64,000 nucleotides of DNA from Campanula takesimana (taxonomy: Eukaryota; Streptophyta; Magnoliopsida; Asterales; Campanulaceae), in contig JAOWBW010000301.1 in assembly GCA_026119855.1 (NCBI GenBank), positions 496,001 through 560,000 on the forward strand. Direction: 5' to 3'. The notes below the pieces were generated by a model. That model ran no database searches, had not been told where the DNA came from, and saw nothing but the letters and a program-made list of their open reading frames with translations. Within the stretch, counting starts at the first letter, position 1. Every line of letters starts with the position of its first letter. A program made the position numbers and the translations under genes. Positions 1 to 13,329 of this stretch are shown here, piece after piece.

Positions 1-448
1 CCCTGATCATTTTTATATAATTAGATTTTAAAACGGAGTAGTAAATAAAAAGATATAAATCGAAATAGGTTGAACTTACCTTTTTCTTCTTAACCCTAGG
101 GAAGGAACGAGAGAAATGAAGTATGCTGTAGTAAACACAGAGAGAGATGGAGAAGGGATAAACCTGTTTTAATAAAAATCTTTACCCATTTTCTTATTTT
201 GGTCACTCGAGTTTCGTTTTTAACACTTAAGCCCCTAAAGTTATAATTTTACAAAGGAACCTAAAGTTTTAACTTAATCATTTAACTCCTTTAACCATTA
301 TTACTACTAACTAAGTAAATAACATAAATAATCATACAATATGTGCAAGTCATAAAATATGATGCAACACATAAAATGCACACATAAGTTCAAATTAAAA
401 TCCCAAAAAATATAAAATAAATAGGGACGGGTTTTTGGGGTCGTTACA
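1..448 (-). repeat. Partial 3' LTR of element A
   Basis: Direct copy of 13786-14233 with the same length and about 2% substitutions. It ends at 448 in GTTACA (TGTAAC on the minus strand), directly next to a purine tract. The rest lies left of the window. Confidence 0.93.
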
Positions 449-461
449 ATCACTCCCCCTT
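449..461 (-). other. Polypurine tract of element A
   Basis: On the minus strand the sequence AAGGGGGAGTGAT abuts the start of the LTR (TGTAACGACC). This is the position of the plus-strand primer in an LTR retrotransposon. Confidence 0.8.
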
Positions 462-2188
462 AAAAAAATCATCCCGAATTTTAGGGTTTACTTACCTCGA
501 CCCTCAAACAACCAAGGATATTTCCTTTCCATTCCAATTTCGAAACTTCCAAGTAGATTCTTTCACATTATGATTTCTCTATACAACTCAAGCAAACTCT
601 CATTTCTCAATTCTCGAATTCTAGAATCAATCACCTGAACTGGATACTTCTCTTAAGACCTACTCGATTCAATATCCTTACTTTAGACATACTTGAGAAG
701 AATTATAAACATATTTGCGTAGCATCGACACATGGAACACATTATAAATCTTGTCAAGAGAAGGAAGTAACACAAGATGATAAGCCCAATCTCCAACTCT
801 TCCCAAAATCTCAAAAGAACTGATATATTAAGCAAACTCCACGAGAAGTAAAGGTATATCCCACGAATTCTAAGAATCAACTGAACAAGTTCTCAACATG
901 TCCTCAAGAATCTGAATGGTCCTTTCTGACTGGCCATCTGTATGAGGATGAAAACCCGTACTAAATCCTAATTCTGAATTCAAAGCCTTCTGAATTGCTT
1001 ACTAAAATCAAGATGTAAATAAGGAACCCATATCTAATACCATGCTTGTAGGCATCCCATGAAATCGAACTATCTTCTGAACAAATAAGTAACAACTGGA
1101 ATTAACATTTATACCCTCAAAATAGATAAGGTGAGGAAACTTGGTAACCAATCCGCTATCAATCAACATCATTGTTCTCAACTATTCAGTGTAACTCCTT
1201 CAATGAAACCTTTCGCAATAGATTCATATTCACTCAGAAATCTCAAAGGCTTGTCACAAACCAACTGATCACTGATATTTTACTTCCAGATTATTCGCAG
1301 CTCAAGGACTTAGTTGAATGCTTAGAATTTCTCGTGTCAACAAATCAAATGCAACTCTTCAAATTTATCTCAATACTCTACATTTACTCGGATTCATAAT
1401 TAAATTGGTCTTGTATATCTCTTTAAGTACCTGTAGTTGAATTCCGTTATGCATGTTGGTTCCACTAAGTGTCGACTACATACTCTGCTACAAAAGTTAA
1501 AGTTCCATCACTAGCAACGAACAAAATCGTGTTGTCTATCATCGTTCATTCCACTAGTAATTTTCTATAGTTGAAATCATTCAATAGAGTAGAAACTTAA
1601 AGCTTTCACAATCGCAAAATCATTACATATCTCGACTCATAAGGACTCCAAGATGTCAATTCCTCTAACCTTCCCCCATTTAGTGTTATCAAATATGAAC
1701 TATAAGTCAAGGAATCCTCTAATATATTTGTCTTTCCTGAATGATATAGCATAATACTCTACTTGCATTGTCTCAAGTGTAGCTCTCCTGAAGAAAACGA
1801 TTACTTCAACTCTCATGGTCGGTAGACACTTCAAATATGGCTCTACAAAAGCCATTTACTAATTCAATGAATGTATAATCGAAATCAACCTTAAGTTATG
1901 GTGAGGATAACTTTGTTCATAAGGAATCAATCTTCTCGAAGCATACATAACTGCCATACAATTCTGAATGGATAAACATCTCAATCACTCTTCGAGGCAT
2001 CACCATGAACAATGAATTGATTAGATCAACTATAATGGTAAAACTCAACATATCCATTAGAAAATAGTAACACGGTCATACCCTCTTGAAAATTGTAATA
2101 CTAATCAAATCCACTAAGCAATATAAATATTGAAGTTGTTATTAACCCTTGTTTCAATAATCAAAACTCATTACACACTTATCAATCC
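462..2188 (-). pseudogene. Decayed integrase/3' pol of element A
   Basis: No open frame longer than about 75 codons survives. On the minus strand near 960-890 the integrase-core signature TGFHPHTDGQSERTIQ is readable, followed by I-L-E, which is the block around the catalytic Glu of Ty3/gypsy integrases. The remainder toward 462 should be the integrase C-terminus, and 2188-1000 should be RT/RNase H, but indels and stops prevent a reliable domain call. The stretch is continuous with 10237-11265 once copia element B is removed. It is certainly non-functional. Confidence 0.7.
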
Positions 2189-3583
2189 TGTTGGGTTTTG
2201 ATGCATCATGCGCAATGGAATTAAACATATAAATCAAACACCCAAGAGCCCGGATCCGTGCATGTTGATTAAATTAAATACAAAATGAAAGAAACATACC
2301 CTTGAAGATCGAATCCATAAACACGGACTTTGAGGTGCTAAAGGAAACACCCTCCATCGGTATCCACACGTCGAACGGATATCAAGAACACCTTCTTGAT
2401 CTGGATTGCTAGACCCAAGGCTTGATGAAGAAACGATTTCTTCATAGGAATTATTTTGCTCCATTGATTATTGAGTTTTTATGATTATAAATCTCAAACT
2501 AATAATCCCCTCTATATGTGTATAATTGTTTCTCAAACAACATGTTATGATTTCTAAAATCAACCATTAGGTTTTTCAAACCCGACTGCACACATATATA
2601 ATAGGGTATAAACCTAATTCCTTTTTGGGATCAGAATTCCTTGTCAAACAAGAGATCTGAACAAACTGTTTTCCGTCTGGACAAACCATCCATACGGATT
2701 GGTTGGGTGGCTCCCAAACCATCCGTACGGATCCTTCCAGCAGGATCAAGTTTTTCCCGTTTTCTGTGCCTTATTCAATCCGTTCTATTGTGTGTGACCC
2801 AATAGGATTATACTAAGTTGGCAACGAGTCCGGACGAGTCAGAACCCGTAAGTCATAAGCGGACTCTAGCAAGCCATTATGACTACCCAATTAGTATAAC
2901 TTTGAAAGCCCAAAGTAACCTTATAGAATATATCACAATCCTTTGTCACACGATATCATATTGGACATAAGTCATGGTCCACGTCAACTTATGTTGTCCA
3001 ATGCTTTCTCGATCTCGAGTAGATTGATATGAGCAAATAACATTGAACGCTTCAATTCATTTGGGTACAGCCGTACACTATTATCAATCTCACTCATCGA
3101 GTGGCCAAGCAGATATCTCTCTTGAGAGAGGGACAAATCCCATCTTGACTTATCATTCTTCCCTACAAGAATCCGATTATGCCAATCGTAGCCTTTATAA
3201 CCACCCGGTTAGGGGTAGCGTTTGAGTACGTCAAATATAATGTTCATCATGTGGAAGACTATGATAATCTTAGGTCTAAGGATAAATGATATAACTATTA
3301 TGAGATTTAATTATGACATTTGACCATGACATAAATCTCATAACGGGTCTATCCAGTACTTGTTCTCCAACATTTACCCACAAGTTTAATCCGCATCCTA
3401 TGCGCTATAATCATCATACGATTATCCATTAAACTCATGCTAGCCCTTCATAAGTGCTAGGGACAATGATCATTATAATTAACATGCAAAAGATATAATA
3501 ATCAGGTTTGTTATCTCTATAACAATGAAGCTATTGTATAACGCATAGGCCTTTCTCAAGGGCCTAGGGCATAATATCCAACA
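2189..3583 (-). repeat. 3' LTR of element B
   Basis: Starts TGTTGGGTTTTG and ends TATCCAACA on the plus strand. The AGTGGGAGAT purine tract (minus strand) abuts it at 3584-3593. It carries a CCATACGG/CCGTACGG motif pair at 2688 and 2721. A 76-codon minus frame at 2234-2464 recurs in the other LTR and is simply duplicated LTR sequence. Confidence 0.93.
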
Positions 3584-6500
3584 ATCTCCCACTTGCACTA
3601 GGCCCAATCAACGTGTATCCAATACCCATTGAGCTTAGTTATGATCTCCATCATAATTGCAAGTGAGCTTATGTAGGATGATTATCCTTGTCATTATCAT
3701 AAGGTATTTTGCATATTTTGACATCTCTCATCTTTTACGATTTCTCGAGTAAGATAGAAACGTCCGAGCATATGTTTAGATAAGATATTAGTCCCTTGAC
3801 TTGTGTAATAACGATTATCAACACAATGAAGGTACATTAAATTAGTGACACTAGAAACGATTTCTAGTTTACTAATTAGAATCTTAATCTTAACATTTTT
3901 CTAGTTGCATCTCATGCCACTAGATACTCAAGCTTTTGTAGAATAGTAATGGTCCATTTAGAACTCTTCTAACACCATTATTAGACGTAAACATGTATTT
4001 ATACTGCAATATTTATCTTTGTTTGTTTGTAAGCATACATCTATGTAACTATTACAAGTCATCTTTTATTCCATCAAAGATCAAGAAACGCATCATTTAG
4101 TTCCTTCTAGAGAATATAAGAGCGTTTCTCAACTAGTGACTTTCACTAGGATCCGATTGGTATTATCTCATCATACTCCAAGTATATGAGACATCCGGTC
4201 TTAGTACATTAACATGGCTTACATGATAGATCCAATTGCCGAAGCATATGGAATCCTAATCATGTACTCTTGCTCATTAGACTTTCACAAGTAACCTCTC
4301 CAAGAGTCTTGCATGGTGAACTTTTCACTATCTTGTCTTTATTAGTACTTTGACTTTAACCAATCAATGTTTTAGATTTATCTCCATAAATCAGTCCAAG
4401 GGTGTAGGCGGCTTCATCTAAGTCTTTCATTTAGAAACTCTTTCAAAATGATTTATATATCAACCATATATATATATATTAGACTATGAATAAAATTAAG
4501 CTCCCACTAAATTTATTGAATTTTAAACTCTTTGAATACTTCATCAAAATGAAATTTCACTCGAAGTAGTTTGCTTCAATCCATCTCATGAATTTCTGCA
4601 ACTTGCATATTTTATTAGAATTTTATATATCAAAACTTTTAGGTTGTATCAAACACATCCTAAAGTATGTTCCTGTTAAGGAATGCTATTTTGATATCCA
4701 TTTGTCATATTTCATATTCAAAATATGAGGTCATGACAATAAAAATTCTAATAATATTAAGCATGACTACAAGTGATAAAGTTTCATCATAATCGACATT
4801 ATGAATTAACTTTTCTCAATTAGTCTTGCTTAATCAATATACACTTTTAGATTTTATGACTCCAAGTCATTGATCTAAATTCAGAGCGGACTTTGCATCT
4901 TGATAGGTAATAGGTAAATCATTTGCAATGATATCTTCCTTATTACTTTCTATTACGAGAAATCAATATTTCTTATTATAGATAGTATCCTATCAGTTAT
5001 GCAAATTTCTTGTGTATACTTGAACGAATTTCCACAACTCCTTGTGAATATTTGTTCAACTTCCATCTTAGGTTCCATGTCATTTTTCGGTCTCGAACTC
5101 TTCGAGATACATTTTACTCCCACTAGTTCTTTAGAGATAAACGATTTATCTAGAAAGTGCTATTTAGAGTGACAAACGATTTGTACTCTAAAGGGTGTAA
5201 AATTAATATCATTAAGATATCCCATAAAATACATTTATTAGATTTAGGTGTGATTTTGTCCAAGACAAAACTTTTCTCAAAAGTATCATATCACAAATCT
5301 TTATGAAAGACAAACCAAGTTTTCTTTCATTCCATACTTATATGGTATAACGAACCTCCTTAGACGAATCTCAATTTAGTGTAATCGCAGCTGTTTCCAC
5401 CACATAATCCAGAAGGATAATTAAAGATCAGTTTGACTTATTATGAGACGAAAAACTGTGTTTTACAGACAATCTGTAAACTTCTGGAACATCATCCGAA
5501 CGGCTGCTGTTTCCAGATTCTGTTTTTCTTAAATTGCAGACTTTCTGCAGAATTCTCATCGAGTCCAAGGCTCAAATATTTATTACTTTGATCTAATCAG
5601 AGTACATCAATACTTTTGCCATGAGGTTTTTGAAATCCTTTTCCAAGCATTGTTACTTTAATGAACTACATACATCAATATGTATTAGTCCAAAAGAGTA
5701 CTTCCTTTTACTACTATTAGTAAGAGGTGTCTTAATCAATTACAAGATTCACATAAATCACATGATTCGAAATCATGCAAATTTAAAAGTCCGTCCCATG
5801 GAATTTTAGTGTGTTTCTTATTATTGATATAGATATCAATGCTTTAAGAATGTAACGCTTACATCCTTAGATTCGGATTTCCATTATTTACGTTGTACTT
5901 ATTATTTTGTTCTTCCAAGATAAGGATATAAAGTACCATTAATATGATTAGCAGTACAATAAAGCACATCATATTTAATGGAACATCTTCTTATTCGAAA
6001 TAAGAAATATCCATAATCTTGTAATGAAGAAACCAAAATAATATTTTTACTTAAAATAAGAACATAGCACCATTTGTTCAAAACAATATGAACTTATTAG
6101 GTAAAGACACTTCACAAGTTCCTATGATTAATATTGCAACCATTGCATCATTATTGCCACATAGGTTAATCTTTACCCTTACAAGTAAAAATTTTAACAT
6201 AAATACTTGAAGTGGTAGTCCAACTACCATTCACTTTGATCTTTTAATTCAAATTGTAATTTCACCAACGGTCAATCCTATTGCCAAGGTACAAATTACA
6301 TTCTTTGGATTTTTAGGTTTTGCCACAAATATTTCCTTTTAGGCTTGACAACTTTTGTCTTGCCTTTATCTTAAATCCTTGTCCTTATTAACCTTTAGAG
6401 TTTGAGAATGTTTCTATTTGATATTAAGACTTAGCATTTTAAACATCAAATGTCGCTCATGAATCAATATCAAATCCGTTGTTAGTTCCAAACTAACTTG

Positions 6501-6945
6501 ATTACCGAGCCATCTAAGGTAATTAATATGTTTGTCTATGTTCAAAACATGAGAACTTATTAACATACCTTTCATTCATCACATGAATGTTAGGCTCTAA
6601 TCAATCTCAAACTTTATTTTTCCTCTCTTGCTTGTAGGAACGTTTCCTACGAGATTGCTTATCGCATAAGCATTCATACGTTTTAGATACTTGTAAAGTT
6701 CCAAACACATGATAGCAAGTCGTAGGACAGTTGACATCTATAGAATCATCCACATGTTTCTAATCAATGTCTTTGTCCACCCTTAAGGCATAAGGTTTCT
6801 TAGGGAATAAGATTTATTAAGAATTCATAACTTCCGATGTTGCTTTAGAACAATTCTTAAGCTCATGACTAGGTCAAGGAAGTTAATCTTATTCTCTTTA
6901 AGTGGGGTCTATTGCAGTGATTATACATGATTATAGTTTAAGACA
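3584..6945 (-). pseudogene. Degenerate copia gag-pol of element B
   Basis: Minus-strand nucleotide similarity to element I's pol is visible in blocks. Around 4190-4255, for example, the words encoding the RNase H/RT junction region (matching 54300-54362 of I) are preserved in order. The body is about 0.6 kb shorter than I's (53661-57629). No frame exceeds about 62 codons and no catalytic motif (protease DTG, YVDD) survives in frame. The gag start should lie near 6945 by alignment with I's gag start at 57629. The AT-rich composition and many small indels show long decay. Confidence 0.65.
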
Positions 6946-8826
6946 TTCTACAAAATATGCAAATAAATATACACATATATTTCATACCATTATCATTTAG
7001 AGACATATAATGTATTTCATAAATACTCCCACTAAATTATACACCTTCAAATACAACAATTGTATAATATAATTTAAGTAGGCTAAGATCCGTATTTCAC
7101 CCAACTTTGAGTCGGCTAGGGCACGACTGCTCAAAATCAAGTTATTTAGGTAGATAACTCTTTATCAATCACATCATATGTGACTCTTAGATCTTTTATG
7201 AGATTGTTAGACATCTTATGTCAAACATGTTTTAATCTCATCTGTGCCTTAGGCCCAAAACTGTTTTGATAGCCCAATTAAGTCAAACCATTTTAAACGT
7301 ATAGGAAACTCTGATTCACTCATCTTGCTCATAGATGAATAGAATTAATGCGCCTACGCTAGGGCGTAACCCACATAAAACTACCCATGTACTCACAAGT
7401 GTTTTAATCATGGATTGACACCTGACTTAAGTTTTAAGAAGGTTTATTTGCTTAGAGATATGCATCATATATTTAATTATGTCAAACATAATATAATATA
7501 GTCTTTGCATAATGATGTTAACTAATCCAATTAATTAACAGAAGCAAAATCTTGTGATTTAATTATGAAGCAACATAATGGGGACGGAATCTAAATTATC
7601 TGTAAACAATTTACAGATTGGATATTTCATTCATATTCCCAGAAACAAGGCGTGAGCCTACCATTGGTACATGCAATGAATTAATACAAATTTAGTTTCC
7701 TTCTCTTGCAAACGATTTGCACTTTGTATAGGGGTAATTCTGAAACTTTGAGATTACGCCAATCTTAAACTCCTTTAAGATTATGATCTCATTAACAGTT
7801 TGGACTTCTGAACTGAAATCTGTTTCAGGAAACACGGTTTCCAAAACCTGCCGTCTGAAACAGATCAGAATCAGTAATGCCCAAACCATCCGTACGGATG
7901 TTTCTGGAAGCATCCAGATTTATCCGTACAGCTCTTTCATACAGGTCACATATACTCTGAACTCTTCAAAATTCTGAAACTGTATCCGCAGAGCATCTTG
8001 AAATTGAAAGCACAAATCGCACGGCCGAAACAAGCCAAAAGGCATCCACATTTCCGTGCTAAGATCAAGAAACCAAGCAACTTCTCTATACGGTCAAAAC
8101 TAAGCCAAAAGGCATCCACATTCCCGTATAGATTGGATACTTGTTTCAAGATCTTTCATTGTCTCTTAATCTCACATATTACAGCAGTTCTAAACTCTTC
8201 AGAACTCTGATTTCTGCAATTCCTTTTGAATTCTTCGGCCGAAAACTGTTTCAGGAAACATGGTTTCGAAAACCAGCCGTCTGAAAGCAGTTTCCAATTT
8301 CCAGATTCGAATTCTGTAAACAATTTACAGAATAATCTGAACACCAGAAAACAAAATCAAATCTGAGAATTTCCAAACTATCCGTACGAATCAGTTTGGC
8401 ATCATCCAAACCATCCGTACGGATCCATTGGTAGGATCCCAGATTTCCAGTTTTTTCAGAATTTCAGAAATTCGACCAAATCCAATATCATGTTTGTACA
8501 TAATCAGATTACAGAAACATGAATTTACAGATTACCAATTTAATCAGATCTAATCAATATCATGAATAAACAATTTATTGTATATATAAATTAGATCTAA
8601 ATTATCAATACACATAATCCAATTATTTATTGATATCCCAAACATGCAATTATTCATATGGATCAAATCAATAAAATAATTACATAATCCCCATATTCAT
8701 GCTCATAAATTATATATCTCATATATAAAACTCAAATCACACATTCATCTTATTATCATGTAGATATTATATAATCGAATTAAACAATTTCAACATGATA
8801 TACTAAAATAATCAACAATGAACGGG
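6946..8826 (-). other. Leader (5' UTR) of element B with palindrome pairs
   Basis: Non-coding. The part at 7021-7450 is clearly related to element I's leader (57712-58140): TAGGTAGA-AACTCTT, GACTCTTAG and TTTTATGAGATT words occur in the same order. ATCCGTACGGAT-type palindromes occur at 7888 and 7922 (34 bp apart) and at 8380 and 8413 (33 bp apart). A tandem duplication of about 70 bp contains AAGCCAAAAGGCATCCACAT twice (8031-8126). Several short open frames here (for example 7692-7913 and 7998-8210) have no recognisable product. Confidence 0.65.
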
Positions 8827-8838
8827 GCTCTGATACCA
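8827..8838 (-). other. Primer binding site of element B
   Basis: On the minus strand TGGTATCAGAGC, the initiator-tRNA-Met-type site, lies one base downstream of the 5' LTR end. Confidence 0.9.
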
Positions 8839-8839
8839 C

Positions 8840-10236
8840 TGTTGGGTTTTGATGCATCATGCGCAGCGGAATTAAACATATAAATCAAACACCCAAGAGC
8901 CCGGATTCGTGCATGTTAATTAAACTAAATACTAGATAAAAGAAACATACCCTTGAAGATCGAATCCATGAACACTGACTTTGAGGTGCTAAAGGAAACA
9001 CCCTCCATCGGTATCCACACGTCGAACGGATATCAAGAACACCTTCTTGATCTGGATTGCTAAACCCAAGGCTTGATGAAGAAACGATTTCTTCATAGGA
9101 ATTATTTTGCTCCATTGATTATTGAGTTTTTATGATTATAAATCTCAAAATTAATAATCCCCTTTATATGTGTATAATTGTTTCTCAAACAACATGTTAT
9201 GATTTCTAAAATCAACCATTAGGTTTCTCAAACCCGACTGCACACATATATAATAGGGTATAAACCTAATTCCTTTTTGGGATCAGAATTCCTTGTCAAA
9301 CAAGAGATCTGAACAAACTGTTTTCCGTCTGGAGAAACCATCCGTACGGATTGGTTGGGTGGCTCCCAAACCATCCGTACGGATCCTTCCAGCAGGATCC
9401 AGTTTTTCCCGTTTTCTGTGCCTTATTCAATCTGTTCTATTGTGTGTGACCCAATAGGATTATACTAAGTTGGCAACGAGTCCGGACGAGTCAGAACCCG
9501 TAAGTCATAAGCAGACTCTAGCAAGCCATTATGACTACCTAATTAGTATAACTTTGAAAGCCCAAAGTAACCTTATAGAATATATCACAATCCCTTTGTC
9601 ACACGATATCATATTGGACATAAGTCATGGTCCACGTCAACTTATGTTGTCCAATGCTTTCTCGATCTCGAGTAGATTGATATGAGCAAATAACATTGAA
9701 CGCTTCAATTCATTTGGGTACGGCCGTACACTATTATCAATCTTACTCATCGAGTGTCCAAGCAGATATCTCTCTTGAGAGAGGGACAAATCCCATCTTG
9801 ACTTATCATTCTTCCCTACAAGAATCCGATTATGCCAATCGTAGCCTTTATAACCACCCGGTTAGGGGTAGCGTTTGAGTACGTCAAACATAATGTTCAT
9901 CATGTAGAAGACTATGATAATCTCAGGTCTAAGGATAAATGATATAACTATTATGAGATTTAATTATGACATTTGACCATGACATAAATCTCATAACGGG
10001 TCTATCCAGTACTTGTTCTCCAACATGTACCCACAAGTTTAATCAGCATCCTATGCGCTATAATCATCATATGATTATCCATTAAACTCATGCTAGCCCT
10101 TCATAAGTGCTAGGGACAATGATCATTATAATAAATATGCAAAAGATATAATAATCAGGTTTGTTATCTCTATAACAATGAAGCTATGATATAACGCATA
10201 GGCCTTTCTCAAGGGCCTATGGCATAATATCCAACA
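8840..10236 (-). repeat. 5' LTR of element B
   Basis: TGTTGGGTTTTG...TATCCAACA, about 37 differences from the left LTR. It holds the motif pair at 9340 and 9373, the same 33-bp spacing as in the other LTR, with both sites perfect ATCCGTACGGAT in this copy. Confidence 0.93.
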
Positions 10237-11265
10237 ATCCATCGAGGAAGTATATCTTTTTGTGTCAATTAGTTAACAGTGTAGCTACCTTAGAAATTCA
10301 TCAATAAATCTCTAACAATATCATGCCAATCCCAACAAGCCACGTACATACTGTTGCTTTTGTAATTAAACGACCAATATCTATGCCTGTATTGAAACTT
10401 CCTCAAAATAATATATCCGCTAATAAGAAGACATAATACCTTGATTTCACAACCCGTTGCTTCTCTCAAGCAATCCAATTATGATTACAGATATAATTCA
10501 GAATATCCAACAATACCACTGGAGCAATTGTTAATTCAAACAATATAACCACAAATTTATGATGCCCATACCTGGTTTGAAAGCCGTCTTTAAAATATAC
10601 CCATCTCAAATTTTCAACTGATAATAATCACTTCAAGTCAAACACTGAATAAACCACTGATCTCTGAAGTTGATAAAATATATCACCCATATAAGATAAC
10701 AAGTAATGATTCGCTATAGTCACCTGGTTGAGCTTTTTGTATTTAATATGCACTCGTAAAGTACTATATCTTTTTATACTAAACAATACCGATACATATA
10801 CTAAACGTAATGAATCCCTTGTCAAGAAATATCTCAAGCTGAATCTTCTACTCCTTTAACTCAACCGATGTTATAGGTATATTAAACCAGATATTAGCAC
10901 TATAGCATTGTACTGTAACAACTCAATATAACCCAATTTTCTCCTCAAGTAACATGTACTACTCAATAAAGAATATATCTGAGATCTCACAAAGAAAGGA
11001 TCAATCCACCAATTTAGATGTAGACGTTCTACTACCAACCACGTAAACTAAATACCCGTCACAACCTTCTGATAACAATTTTCAGACTTTAATGCATAAA
11101 TAACATGAATGCCCAACACATATATCTACCATGCTTAATTAAAGCACACTAACATATAAAACTCCACCACAATAATATCAAAATCTTGCTATGGCAAAAT
11201 AACTAAACCATCAAGTAAAACATGCTCATAAATTTGCACATCACAAGTGTGCAACACTCTATCAA
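10237..11265 (-). pseudogene. Decayed RT-side pol of element A
   Basis: Lies between A's protease remnant and the insertion point of B, where the reverse transcriptase N-terminus should be. Frames are short (62 and 69 codons) and without motifs. I cannot identify RT catalytic residues. It is annotated only from position. Confidence 0.5.
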
Positions 11266-11541
11266 TCACCAAACACTCCCCCTTAGTATAGACAACTCTA
11301 ACACATAAGGTAGAGACTTAGAATACAAATGCAACCGAGAAGCAAAATGCACAGACACATAAGAATGCGAAGAACCAGGGTCTATAAGTGCTCGTGCTCT
11401 CAAACTAGACACAGAAATCCTACCTCCAATCACATTAGCAGAATCGGAGATATGTTGTTCATTGATGGCAAATATCACGATCCTGCACCTTAAGCTTCCC
11501 TGAAGAATCCCTCTTCTGGCCCTGAGAAGACCTGACAACAC
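11266..11541 (-). pseudogene. Retropepsin-like protease remnant of element A
   Basis: Open minus frame of 91 codons. Residues around 50-62 read ALIDPGSSHSYVS, the active-site block of gypsy aspartic proteases, where D-S/T-G is expected. Here the second residue is Pro (DPG), so catalysis is doubtful. After the motif, the spacing to the SLPYVLELS segment fits the family. The frame breaks after about 90 residues, short of a full domain. It directly follows the gag zinc knuckles. Confidence 0.75.
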
Positions 11542-11992
11542 TTCCCAATGCCTTATTCTTCATTCTTGGACAATCCTTCTGAAAATGACCCAATTGACCA
11601 CATCTCATACATTTACCTTGCTTCTTCTAACATTTCTCCTCTAAGTGTCATTCCCTCCAACAATAACTACATACTCGTTTAACTTGACTTCTGATTTTCT
11701 GTGGTCCTTGAGAAGATCCTCTAAGTTGCAAAGATGTACCCTGAGATCCTCTATTATCGCCATACTGATGTTGTGGTTTTGGCTGTCCTCCTTATCTTGT
11801 CACATCTGAAGCTTCAACCTTTCTTTCACGCTCAACTATGTCGTTAATTGCTTTCATTGCAGTTTCAAACATACCTTAGAACATCATTCGAACCTCTTCT
11901 CTAACATTACCCTGCCCTGAAGGCCCAGACTGATCTCCTTCTGTCCCAACCATTTCAATAAGTACCTGCATAAAACCCTCAACGTTACTCAT
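11542..11992 (-). pseudogene. Gag of element A with capsid deletion and zinc knuckles
   Basis: A minus-strand ATG at 11992 opens a frame reading MSNVEGFMQVLIEM, followed by a stretch equivalent to the N-terminus of E's gag (M-F-x-G-x-F-E-x-A-x-K-A-I). It then jumps to the basic, Gln/Gly-rich tail. The capsid-like region present in E (AEHWWKAL and what follows) is missing, apparently a clean internal deletion of a few hundred bases. Near 11645-11560 two CCHC knuckles are readable, the second as CMRCGQLGHFQKDC; the first is damaged by stop codons. This is a derivative gag that could not build a normal particle. Confidence 0.72.
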
Positions 11993-12048
11993 TCTCCACA
12001 CAACTACCCTCCTAGGTCACATAGTCATTCTAGACCATCTACAACCTA

Positions 12049-12060
12049 GCTCTGATACCA
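12049..12060 (-). other. Primer binding site of element A
   Basis: Minus-strand TGGTATCAGAGC, two bases downstream of the LTR end GCGACA. The spacing is the same as in element E. Confidence 0.9.
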
Positions 12061-12860
12061 ACTGTCGCGCCCCAGACCCGTGGTCCTACTTGGCCCCACG
12101 CTCGGGACACGATTGGAAGACGTTATAAAACACTTTTAGAAAATTTTTCGAAATATACTTTCATAAAGTTTAACAAAATCCACACTCGAAGTTCAAAGAC
12201 TTCATTTGATTTTCAAACAAACTCTTTCACAAATGAAAGTACTTAGCCCAAAGGCTTACAAACTTTTATACAAATATACATACACCAACATTATCCAAAA
12301 TAATGGTGTTATAAAATGATGAAATCGCGGAAACTCTACCCAAAAGGTATTACATCTATGTAATATAGCCTTTACAAAACAATCCCAACTCTTACCACTT
12401 TAACGTCCTCCCGTGCCAAAGTGTCCTATCCCTTGGACTCGCCTTTATCTAAAACAGTAAACAAATAAAGGGTGCGAATGAATCTCAGTAAGCTACTAAA
12501 ATGCAACTACGTTTCATGCTATAATGATAAGTATAACAAACAATATCATAAGCATCACATAGCACATAGGATGAGAGGCAAATAAAACTCATTATACCAC
12601 ACATACAACGATGTAACACTCACAAGGATACTTAGTCAAGGTTTACCGAAAGAACATTAGCCAAGGTTCTCGAATCAAACATATAACCATCTAAGAGGTA
12701 TCAACTGAGCAACATCAAAGAGCTGAAGCCGGGATCCCGAAAACCAAACCATAGGAACCAAAGTAACAACGGGGAAATATGACACAAAGTCATAACCCAA
12801 ATGCTCACTCGAGGGAGCTAACTCATCCCATCCAAGGCCAATCTGGACTGGGGAAAATAG

Positions 12861-13014
12861 GTCCAGTGGAAAAGCCTTATAGTGAACTTGGTTGTGTGCC
12901 ACTATAATCCTTCCACCTCCACTCGATTATAAAAAATGTCCAGTGGAAAAGCCTTATAGTGAACTTGACTGTGTGCCACTATAATCCTTTCCACCTCCAC
13001 TCGATAACACAAAA
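12861..13014. repeat. 77-bp tandem duplication inside A's LTR
   Basis: GTCCAGTGGAAAAGCC starts at 12861 and again at 12938. The two copies differ by a few bases. Two 75-codon minus frames over it are a by-product of the repeat. Confidence 0.85.
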
Positions 13015-13329
13015 CCAGCTGGACTTTCAAACAAAGCACTGTAATAAATACTTGCTTAAACAACAACCGGGGAAATAATTCCAAAGTAGGGAACCAAGCC
13101 AAACACATCACAAAGATGAACCAATCCAAACCACATCAAAGGATGTTCAACTATATCCAATTACCATTTAGTCAAATTCCACAACACATATGTTCACAAA
13201 GGAACCAATTTCAAACACTAGGGTGTTCCACAACAACCCTCTAGGTACTCTAGGATATCACCTAAGACCTAGATCAAGACTGAACTCTAAATCACTTAAA
13301 TTGGAACAACTCACTTTTTCAGCAATTAT

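Larger units (their letters stand above)
2189..10236 (-). mobile_element. Ty1/copia LTR retrotransposon B, minus strand, inserted in A
   Basis: Two LTRs of 1395 and 1397 bp (2189-3583 and 8840-10236), TG...CA ended, about 97% identical by eye. The initiator-Met-type primer site adjoins the right LTR and the purine tract adjoins the left LTR, giving minus orientation. The flanks share ATCC (2185-2188 and 10237-10240), a 4-bp target duplication or a 5-bp one with one base ambiguous. Leader and coding remains are related to the near-intact copia element I but far more damaged. The coding loss is much greater than LTR divergence predicts. Confidence 0.9.

Noticed and set aside
2234..2464. 76-codon minus frame, repeated at 8885-9115
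   Set aside because: Inside both LTRs of element B, close to the LTR end; related sequence in element I's LTR does not keep the frame.
12675..13129. Two adjacent 75-codon minus frames with similar ends
   Set aside because: Product of a 77-bp tandem duplication in A's LTR.
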